57,933 bases of DNA from a virus. The position numbers were made by a program, and so were the translations under genes. Below are positions 1 to 6,017 of this stretch, in pieces. The stretch's first letter is position 1. Each line of letters starts with the position of its first letter. The stretch lies in the IMG/VR virus record IMGVR_UViG_3300028556_000002, positions 1 to 57,933 of that record. One strand, 5' to 3'. The notes below the pieces were generated by a model. The model ran no database searches, was not told the origin of the DNA, and saw only the letters and a program-made list of their open reading frames with translations.

Positions 1-127
1 ACCGGCGCGGGCGCGGAGTTCAACGGCCTGCTGGCCACCATCACCGGCGACTACACCACCGCCGGCGGCCCGATCATCCAGCACGGCACCGGCACCTCCT
101 CCGGCGCGATCCTCCAGGACGCCGCAG
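1..127. repeat. Left copy of 127-bp terminal direct repeat
   Basis: Bases 1-127 are identical to 57807-57933. The reading frame of the capsid gene runs through the junction without a break, so the repeat is the overlap of a circular (or circularly permuted) assembly. It is not a biological terminal repeat that can be demonstrated here. A repeat of exactly 127 fits the largest k-mer of a common short-read assembler (inference). The unit genome is 57,806 bp. Confidence 0.95.
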
Positions 128-633
128 GCTCCCAGTTCACCGTGTCCGGCGGCGGCATCGCGCAGCTGGACTCCCTGAACACCGCCTACTACAACTCGAT
201 CTACGAGTCGCCGCAGGTGTACATGGTCAGCGCGCAGGAGGCCAACAGCCTCGGCAAGCTGATCCTCAACACCCCCGGCGCCGTCACCTACCTGACCATG
301 GACGACCCGACGGGCCGTTCCCGCGTCGTGGCCGGCGGCCGCGTCGGGTCCTACGTGAACCGGCTCACCGGCCAGCAGGTCCCGATCGAGCTGCACCCGC
401 ACATGCCGCCCGGCACGCTGGTGGCCCGCCGCGACATGGTCGACTTCCCCAACTCGAAGGTGAACCGCGTCTTCGAGATGCGCTGCCTGGACGACCTCTA
501 CAACTACGTGTACGGGTCGGACCGGGCCCACGGCGGCCCCCGCGAGGACGGCGAGTCCCGCGCCGTCGAGACGTTCATCAACCGCGCCCCGGTCGCCCAG
601 GGCGTCATCCAGTCCATCGCGGCCACCCCGTAA
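1..633 (+). CDS. Major capsid protein, C-terminal part (continues from 56934)
   Basis: This is the second part of the major capsid gene split by the linear cut. Codon 1 of the window is in frame and TAA lies at 631-633. With 56934-57806 the product is 501 residues. This part holds the end of the variable insert and the conserved C-terminal half (NTAYYNSIYESPQVYMVSA, then a strand-rich region ending QGVIQSIAATP), which looks like the HK97-type capsid P- and A-domain region. The protein would form the icosahedral head shell. Position between the scaffold-like gene and the connector genes agrees. The nearest downstream ATG (142) is internal and is not the start. Confidence 0.85.
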   Translation, partial: TGAGAEFNGLLATITGDYTTAGGPIIQHGTGTSSGAILQDAAGSQFTVSGGGIAQLDSLNTAYYNSIYESPQVYMVSAQEANSLGKLILNTPGAVTYLTMDDPTGRSRVVAGGRVGSYVNRLTGQQVPIELHPHMPPGTLVARRDMVDFPNSKVNRVFEMRCLDDLYNYVYGSDRAHGGPREDGESRAVETFINRAPVAQGVIQSIAATP

Positions 634-641
634 CCCCTACC

Positions 642-679
642 GGCGCCCGGCCCGCGGCCCGCAGCCCGGGCCGGGCGCC
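642..679 (+). terminator. 12-bp GC hairpin after the capsid gene
   Basis: A perfect inverted repeat (GGCGCCCGGCCC at 642-653, GGGCCGGGCGCC at 668-679, 14-nt loop) starts 8 bases after the capsid stop. There is no U-tract. It could be a leaky terminator or an mRNA-stabilising hairpin that sets capsid output above the connectors. A second hairpin precedes the capsid gene at 56876-56903. Confidence 0.6.
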
Positions 680-700
680 CCATCCCCGAGACGAGGACCC

Positions 701-1198
701 ATGCGAGTCATCCACCTGGCCGGCGCGGACACCTTCCACGACCCCGACTCCGGCGCCTCCTACAAGGCCGGCCCGGACGGCGTGTTCGAGATGCCGGAGC
801 ACGTCGGCGCCCACTACACGACCAAGCACGCCGGCATGTTCCGGCGCGAGTCCGACCACGAGGCGCTCATCGCCGCGGCGAAGGCCGAGACGCTGCGCGA
901 CCCCCGCAACACCTCCGGGACGCTGCAGGCGCTCCTGGAGCGCATGACCGCCGTGGAGGCCAAGGTCGCCCAGTGGGAGGAGTGGTTCGGCACCCCGCCC
1001 GCCGACGGCACCGACACGGTCGAGCAGGCCCCCGCCGACGACGACGGCGCGGAAGCCGGCGGACCGGAGGAGCCCGAGACCGACGCCGCGGCCGAGGACT
1101 CGGACGGCGACGCCGACGACGCCCAGGAGGCGGACGGGGGCGCGTCGCTGCGCAAGCCGACCCCGCGCAAGACGGCGGCGGCCAAGCGCCACGGCTGA
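701..1198 (+). CDS. Head-associated protein with acidic linker and basic tail
   Basis: The 165-residue product follows the capsid gene, with a good ribosome site (ACGAGGA) upstream of the ATG. Residues 1-95 form a compact domain (MRVIHLAGADTFHDP...) ending in a short helix with VEAKVAQWEEWFG. Residues 100-150 are very acidic (D/E/A-rich) and the last 15 are basic (KPTPRKTAAAKRHG). Proteins of this shape after the capsid gene of actinophages are often head decoration or connector-associated proteins, but I do not recognise a family. Structural role is inferred from position only. Confidence 0.55.
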   Translation: MRVIHLAGADTFHDPDSGASYKAGPDGVFEMPEHVGAHYTTKHAGMFRRESDHEALIAAAKAETLRDPRNTSGTLQALLERMTAVEAKVAQWEEWFGTPPADGTDTVEQAPADDDGAEAGGPEEPETDAAAEDSDGDADDAQEADGGASLRKPTPRKTAAAKRHG

Positions 1199-1274
1199 TC
1201 CCGCTCTGCACCCCGGCCCGGCACTGCCTGCCGGCCACCGCCACCGCCACAACCGAGCGACGGGGGGGTGAGCC

Positions 1275-2183
1275 GTGGCTGCTCCCGTGACAGCGCCGAC
1301 CGCGCCGTCGTACGCCACGTACACGCCCTACATCACCCCGGCCGAGTACCTGTGCGAACCGACCGGCGTCGACGTCTCCCAGCTCGTCCCGGGCGCCGGG
1401 GCCAACGCGCAGAACGCGGTTCTGACCCGCGCCATCGGCCGCGCGTCGTCCTGGGCCGACCAGTACTGCCGGAAGATCCTTGCCGCGACGTCCGACGTCC
1501 AGTCCGGGCAGTACCGGATCACCCGGAACGGCACGATCGTTGTGCCCGTCGACAACACGCCCCTGATCCAGGTCACGAACGTGGCCATGGGTCTGGTCGC
1601 GGGCCAGCTCACGGCGCTGCCGGACCTGTCCCGGCTGCGGCTGGGCAAGAAGACGGTGACGATCCCGACCTCGTCCCTGGCCTACCCGCCGTTCGCGCCG
1701 TCCGCGGCCGCGTACTCCCGCGCCGGCTACGTGTTCGCCGACGTCACCTACGTCAACGGCTGGGCCCACGCCCAGACCGCGACGGGCAGCGCCGCCGGGG
1801 CGATGGTGCTGCAGGTGACCGGCACGGGGCTGGGCATCGTGCCCGGGCTGCCGCTGACCGTGTACGACGGCACCGCGAACGGCGCCAACACCGAGCAGGT
1901 CGTCGTCGCCTCGACGTACCAGTTCGGGTCGCCGTTCGTGCCGCTGGCCGCGCCCACCCAGTACGGCCACGGGCCCGGCTGCTCGGTGAGCGCGCTGCCC
2001 GGGTTCGCCCGGGAGGCCGTGATCTGCATGACCTCGGCCCTGATCAAGACCCGCGGGTCGGACGCCTACGTGATGCCGTCCGGGCCCCGGCAGCAGATGA
2101 AAATCGAAACGCTGATGCCCGGCGCGGACGAGGACATCGACCTGGCGATGGAGCTGCTCGAGCCGCTTCGGCGGGTCTGGTGA
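1275..2183 (+). CDS. Head-tail connector (adaptor) protein
   Basis: The product has 302 residues from a GTG start preceded by a G-rich ribosome site. The N-terminal third (YITPAEYL... AVLTRAIGRASSWADQYC) and the C-terminal helix (FAREAVICMTSALIKTRG... ELLEPLRRVW) match the layout of gp6-like head-tail adaptor proteins, in which helices surround a strand-rich centre. The adaptor would sit as a ring under the portal. The insert between residues 120 and 240 makes it longer than the usual 100-200 residues. The stop overlaps the next GTG by 3 bases. Confidence 0.7.
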   Translation: MAAPVTAPTAPSYATYTPYITPAEYLCEPTGVDVSQLVPGAGANAQNAVLTRAIGRASSWADQYCRKILAATSDVQSGQYRITRNGTIVVPVDNTPLIQVTNVAMGLVAGQLTALPDLSRLRLGKKTVTIPTSSLAYPPFAPSAAAYSRAGYVFADVTYVNGWAHAQTATGSAAGAMVLQVTGTGLGIVPGLPLTVYDGTANGANTEQVVVASTYQFGSPFVPLAAPTQYGHGPGCSVSALPGFAREAVICMTSALIKTRGSDAYVMPSGPRQQMKIETLMPGADEDIDLAMELLEPLRRVW

Positions 2184-2704
2184 GCCGCACCACCGTCCGG
2201 GCGGCGATCGCCTCGTTCATATCGGGGGCGGGCATCACCGGTCTGCAGGCCGTGTACAAGGCCAAGCCGACGTTCTTCCCCGGCGAGCTGCTCAGGTTGT
2301 CCGCCGACAACGGCTCGGGCGCGTTCGCGTGGGTCGACCTCGGGCACTCCGACGAGGACCGCTGGTCGGCGCCGGCGTCCTACCCGGGCTACACCGGCGC
2401 CGGCGACAAGGGCGTCCACTACGCGGTGCAGCTGGTCGTGGAGTACCAGTACCTGATCCCGCAGCAGACGTCGGCGCCGGTGTCCCCGGACAACTGGGTC
2501 ACGGCCGAGGACGCGATCCTGCAGGCCATCAAGGACCGGATCCACTCCGACCCGCAGATGGGCACCGACGGCACGGTGGTCTTCGCCGCCGGCCAGAACC
2601 AGAACGGCCTGGCGGTCAGCCCCGACGATCCGGTGTACGAGGCCGGGAAGGTGCTGTCGATCCACGGGATCGACTTCCGCGTGACCGAGGTCATCCAGGC
2701 CTGA
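2180..2704 (+). CDS. Head closure / tail completion protein
   Basis: The product has 174 residues. The start is GTG at 2180, overlapping the previous stop (GTGA); a longer upstream open frame is the shadow of the adaptor gene. It contains strand-forming segments (FAWVDLGHSDEDRW, VQLVVEYQYLIPQ) and ends DFRVTEVIQA. Position between adaptor and tail tube, and its size, suit a minor head-tail joining or tail terminator protein. No diagnostic motif is visible, so the role is an inference from order. Confidence 0.55.
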   Translation: MSRTTVRAAIASFISGAGITGLQAVYKAKPTFFPGELLRLSADNGSGAFAWVDLGHSDEDRWSAPASYPGYTGAGDKGVHYAVQLVVEYQYLIPQQTSAPVSPDNWVTAEDAILQAIKDRIHSDPQMGTDGTVVFAAGQNQNGLAVSPDDPVYEAGKVLSIHGIDFRVTEVIQA

Positions 2705-2705
2705 C

Positions 2706-3248
2706 ATGGCTAAGCGCCCACGCCGCGCCGTCTCGGCCGCGACCCGCCGCAAGCTGTCCAAGGCCTCCCGGGGGCGCCACGCCTCGGCGAAGACCCGCGC
2801 CAAGGAGTCCAAGGCCCAGAAGGGCAAGCGCCGCACCTCGGCGCAGCGCGCGGCCCAGTCCAAGCGGCAGAAGGGCCGGCACCACCGCGGCGTGAAGCGC
2901 ACCGCCGCGCAGAAGGCCGCCGAGTCCAAGCGCCTGAAAGGCAAGCACCACAAGGGCGTCAAGAAGACCGCGGCCCAGCGTGCCGCGCAGAGCGCCCGCA
3001 TGAAGGGCAAGAAACGCCCCCACAAGGGCCACCCCACCAAGTCCGCAGGCAGGAGCCATGGCCGACGACACACCCCCAGACGCGTCCGGCACCTCCGGGA
3101 GCGCATCTACCCCAGCCGCTTCAAGCACGGCCGCAACCGGCTCCCCGCGCGCTTCAAGAAGGGCCGCGCCATCCGCGGCATCCGAAGCCCCTTCGCCCGC
3201 GGACGACACCACCTCCGCGACTGGCGAAGCCGAGGGCGCCGCCGCTGA
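2706..3248 (+). CDS. Highly basic NUMOD3-like repeat protein
   Basis: This 180-residue protein consists almost wholly of K, R, A, S, H and G. Residues 8-110 hold about five tandem units of the type (S/T)AxxR(R/A)xxSKxxKGxxH, which resemble the NUMOD3 DNA-binding repeats of homing endonucleases, here without any nuclease domain. Residues 118-180 are Arg-rich (RRHTPRRVRHLRER). It lies in the structural operon between connector and tail genes, so it may bind packaged DNA or a nucleic acid at the neck. The last 62 codons overlap the next gene in another frame; third-position GC is near-maximal in this frame there, which supports real coding to 3248. Confidence 0.65.
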   Translation: MAKRPRRAVSAATRRKLSKASRGRHASAKTRAKESKAQKGKRRTSAQRAAQSKRQKGRHHRGVKRTAAQKAAESKRLKGKHHKGVKKTAAQRAAQSARMKGKKRPHKGHPTKSAGRSHGRRHTPRRVRHLRERIYPSRFKHGRNRLPARFKKGRAIRGIRSPFARGRHHLRDWRSRGRRR

Positions 3249-3441
3249 CGCCCCACCGGCGCCCCGGCCGGGCTGGTACCGCAACTGCGGCAACACCCCG
3301 CTGACCGTCCAGCCCGACGGCTACCCCGCGGCGCTCCTGGCCCCGGGCGGGGCCGCGTGGCTGCCGGACGACCCGTGCCACGCCGACACCGAACCCTGCG
3401 ACGCCCCGGCGCCGGCCGAGGTCCAGACCGAAACGGAGTAG
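3058..3441 (+). CDS. Acidic Ala/Pro/Thr-rich structural-operon protein
   Basis: The product has 127 residues. The ATG at 3058 follows AGGAG closely and lies inside the previous gene; no later ATG, GTG or TTG exists in frame. Residues 1-65 are low-complexity (Ala, Ser, Thr, Pro, Asp), while residues 66-127 form a small domain (RPGWYRNCGNTPLTVQ... GGAAWLPDDPCHADT) with three cysteines. That tail is clearly coding by its codon bias. The low-complexity half may be a by-product of the overlapping basic frame. Function unknown; position suggests a minor head-tail protein. Confidence 0.6.
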   Translation: MADDTPPDASGTSGSASTPAASSTAATGSPRASRRAAPSAASEAPSPADDTTSATGEAEGAAADAPPAPRPGWYRNCGNTPLTVQPDGYPAALLAPGGAAWLPDDPCHADTEPCDAPAPAEVQTETE

Positions 3442-3444
3442 CCG

Positions 3445-4716
3445 ATGACCGCGCCCCCGGTGCCGCAGGTATGGCCCACAAGCAAGCAGACCGTCGGCCT
3501 GAACATCGAGACAACGCCCGGCGCGGGCGGCACCCCGAACTTCTGGCTGCCGGTCGACCACTTCAACTGGAACAACAAGCCGACGTGGCTGAAGGACATG
3601 GCCGGCCGCGGCGTCATGGGCAAGGACTCCTTCAACGTCATTAAGGGCGTGGAGATCGGCGAGCTCGACTTCGACGGCCCGTTCTACTGCGACACCGGAC
3701 CTTTCCTGGTCGCGAACGCACTCGGCGACGTCACCGCCACCGGCACCGCGACCACGCCGACCGGCACCCTGTCGGCGCCCTCGATCGTCGGCGCCACGTC
3801 GGTGTCGTCGTCGGTGTCGATCCCGAACGCCACCCTGATCCAGATCGACGTCGGCAACCTCGCCGAGATCGTCACCACCACCGGGGTGCCGACCGGCTCC
3901 TTCACGATCCCGGTCCCGGCGCTGACCAAGCCGCACGCCAACGGCGTGGCCATCACCGCGATCCAGTCCACGGGGCCGTTCGTGCACCGCATGGCGCTGA
4001 TGAACTCCGGTGCGGGCCGCGGCCAGGGCGCGGGCTCCGCGCAGCCGTCGACGCTGGCGATCTCGCAGTGGTACGGCCCGGCCGCGACGTCCGGCGCCCG
4101 GCAGTTCGTGTGCGTGGTCATCACCGAGTTCACGCTGAAGTGGAACGCCGAGACGGAGCTCGTCACCTACACCGCGAAGGCGATCGCCTGGGCCGGCACC
4201 CCCATGGCCTCGATCCCGGCGCCGTCGTACAGCGCGGCCAAGCCGCTGCCGTCGTGGGCCGCGCAGATCGGCATCGCCGGCCCGGCCTCCGGCGGGACGC
4301 TGGTGACGTTCTCGGAGTCCGCCGAGTACAACATCCACCGCGCCGCCAAGGCGTACTTCACCGGCCAGAACTCCCAGAACCCGTACCTGATCGTCCGCGG
4401 GGACGTGTCGGCGGACTGGAAGTCGACGTTCGTCGCCGCCGACGACTCGCCGGTCACGCACCTGGAGAACAACGACCAGCCGCAGTACCAGTGCGTGTTC
4501 ACCAACGGCCTGACCGGCGCGAACGCCCTGGGTCTGCAGGTGGACATGCAGCAGACCACGTGGACGGAGTCCAAGGCGACTTTCGGCAAGGAGGCCGTCG
4601 GGTTCGACTCCACCGGCGGCACCGTCTTCAACACCACGAACGCCGGCTACACCGGCGGCACGGCGCCGATCTCCATGTCCTTCACCAACGCCGTCGCGGC
4701 CGGGTCCTACACGTAG
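3445..4716 (+). CDS. Major tail (tube) protein
   Basis: The product has 423 residues, with ribosome site GGAG before ATG 3445. It begins VGLNIETTPGAGGTPNFWLPV, a layout typical of siphovirus tail-tube proteins, and contains FTLKWNAETELVTYTAKAIAWAG and a late WKSTFVAAD segment, both strand-rich. It is the first large gene before the chaperones and tape measure, as expected for the tube subunit that stacks into the tail. At 423 residues it is longer than simple tubes (150-250), so extra surface domains are likely (residues 95-170 and the Gly/Thr-rich C-terminus). Confidence 0.8.
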   Translation: MTAPPVPQVWPTSKQTVGLNIETTPGAGGTPNFWLPVDHFNWNNKPTWLKDMAGRGVMGKDSFNVIKGVEIGELDFDGPFYCDTGPFLVANALGDVTATGTATTPTGTLSAPSIVGATSVSSSVSIPNATLIQIDVGNLAEIVTTTGVPTGSFTIPVPALTKPHANGVAITAIQSTGPFVHRMALMNSGAGRGQGAGSAQPSTLAISQWYGPAATSGARQFVCVVITEFTLKWNAETELVTYTAKAIAWAGTPMASIPAPSYSAAKPLPSWAAQIGIAGPASGGTLVTFSESAEYNIHRAAKAYFTGQNSQNPYLIVRGDVSADWKSTFVAADDSPVTHLENNDQPQYQCVFTNGLTGANALGLQVDMQQTTWTESKATFGKEAVGFDSTGGTVFNTTNAGYTGGTAPISMSFTNAVAAGSYT

Positions 4717-4753
4717 GCCCGGCCCCCGGCTGCCCACCCACACCTGGAGCACC

Positions 4754-5380
4754 ATGACCCACGAGCACGAGCAGTACCCGCCGGCGGGTCCCGGACACCT
4801 GACGTTCGCCACCGGCGGCACCGTGTCCGGCGACGCCGCGGCGGTCCTGGAGCCGGGCCCGGCGCCGTTCACCGTCCCGGAGGCGGCGCTGCACAGCATG
4901 ATGCCGGAGGGCACCACCGTCGAGGTCGTGCCCGGCTCCTACGAGGAGTTCGCGCGCCACGCCGCGGCCAAGTTCCCCCTCGAGTTCGCCGCGGCCCGCG
5001 GCCGCCGGTACGAGCGCAACGCCCCCGCGGGCGCCCGCATGATGCCCTCGGGCAACTGGGTGGTCGTCAAGGACCCGCACAGCCTCACCCGCGGCGACAA
5101 GCGCGAGCTGATCCGCCGAGGCCAGACCGTCGACGAGCAGGACCCGGCCGGGCGCATCTTCCTGGTGCAGGACCTCGTGCACCAGAAGCTCATCACCGCC
5201 TGGTCCTACCCGCATCCCCTCCCGTCGCAGGACCCGGCGTCGCTGGACCTGCTGCCCGCCGAGGACGACGACGCCCTGGACGGGCTCATCGCCGAGGTCA
5301 ACGCGCTGCTGTTCCCCAAGCCCGTCTCGGTCGACGACTACGCCGACCCGAACTCCCCTACAGCGCCCTCCGGCGAGTAA
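4754..5380 (+). CDS. Tail assembly chaperone (G-type)
   Basis: The product has 208 residues between tail tube and tape measure. The N-terminus is Gly/Pro-rich; the centre (YEEFARHAAAKFPLEFAAA) is helical; the acidic C-terminus (DALDGLIAEVNALLFPKP) is helical. Position, size and an overlapping -1 open frame downstream match the lambda G/GT chaperone arrangement, in which the product coats the tape measure during tail assembly. The stop is TAA at 5378-5380. Confidence 0.7.
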   Translation: MTHEHEQYPPAGPGHLTFATGGTVSGDAAAVLEPGPAPFTVPEAALHSMMPEGTTVEVVPGSYEEFARHAAAKFPLEFAAARGRRYERNAPAGARMMPSGNWVVVKDPHSLTRGDKRELIRRGQTVDEQDPAGRIFLVQDLVHQKLITAWSYPHPLPSQDPASLDLLPAEDDDALDGLIAEVNALLFPKPVSVDDYADPNSPTAPSGE

Positions 5381-5388
5381 GGGCCGCC

Positions 5389-5568
5389 CTGGAGGGAGGA
5401 GAGGGAGCGGCCCGCATCAAGTGGCCCGACGGCGACCCGTATCTCGACGTCCTCGACTACGCCTGGTACGCCCGCCGGCACAACTGGACCCCCGAACAGG
5501 TCGATGCGCTGCCCGCGCACTTCGACGCACGGTACCCGGACGTCGCGAAGGTCTGGGACGAGCGATAG
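5389..5568 (+). CDS. Tail assembly chaperone extension (T-type, -1 frame)
   Basis: A short frame after the chaperone encodes IKWPDGDPYLDVLDYAWYAR... FDARYPDVAKVWDER and ends TAG at 5566-5568. It has no ATG, GTG or TTG start; the frame is open far upstream in the -1 phase relative to the chaperone. It is most likely expressed as a -1 frameshift fusion. Candidate slip sites are TTC CCC AAG at 5312-5320 and TCC CCT near 5354. The start given (CTG 5389) is nominal. A very purine-rich stretch (5390-5407) precedes ATC 5416, so initiation at a rare codon is an alternative. Confidence 0.6.
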   Translation: MEGGEGAARIKWPDGDPYLDVLDYAWYARRHNWTPEQVDALPAHFDARYPDVAKVWDER

Positions 5569-5579
5569 GGGGCGCTGAC

Positions 5580-6017
5580 ATGGCTGACGGCATGATCTGG
5601 CACGGGATCCCCGAGTTCAAGGCGGCCCTGGACAAGGCCGTCGCCGACGCCTACAAGGCCGGCCAGCGCGGCGCGAACAACGCCGCGGCGCTGGTCGACA
5701 AGACCGTCAAGGCGAAGCTGTCGCTGACCACCCACAAGCGCGGCACCCCGACGCCCTCGCGGCCCGGGGAGCCGCCTTCTCTCATCTCCGGGCAGATGCG
5801 GCGCAGCGTCCTGATCGTGCCCGCGGTGCCGTACGGCGCGACCGCGTGGAAGTCGCAGGTGGGCCCGACCGCGGTCCAGTCCCGCGTGCAGGAGCTCGGC
5901 GGCAGCACCGGCACAACCGTGCTCCCCGCGCGGCCGTACCTGGAGCCGTCGGTGAAGGAGCTCATCGACTCCGGGGCGCTGTGGCTGGCGTTCCGCAGCG
6001 GATACGGGTCCTTCTGA
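5580..6017 (+). CDS. HK97 gp10-like neck / tail completion protein
   Basis: The product has 145 residues from ATG 5580; the longer upstream frame is a shadow. An N-terminal helix (EFKAALDKAVADAYKAG) is followed by a strand region ending VQELGGSTGTTVLPARPYLE and a short helix. The PARPYL motif near the C-terminus is characteristic of the HK97 gp10 family, which acts at the head-tail joint. Here it lies between the chaperone and the tape measure instead of before the tube gene, an uncommon position. The stop overlaps the tape-measure ATG (TGATG). Confidence 0.7.
   Translation: MADGMIWHGIPEFKAALDKAVADAYKAGQRGANNAAALVDKTVKAKLSLTTHKRGTPTPSRPGEPPSLISGQMRRSVLIVPAVPYGATAWKSQVGPTAVQSRVQELGGSTGTTVLPARPYLEPSVKELIDSGALWLAFRSGYGSF

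Noticed and set aside
1268-2179. N-terminal extension of the gene at 2180
   Set aside because: Frame is open by chance across the adaptor gene; Arg/Gly/Asp-rich composition. GTG 2180 gives the compact protein and the GTGA overlap.
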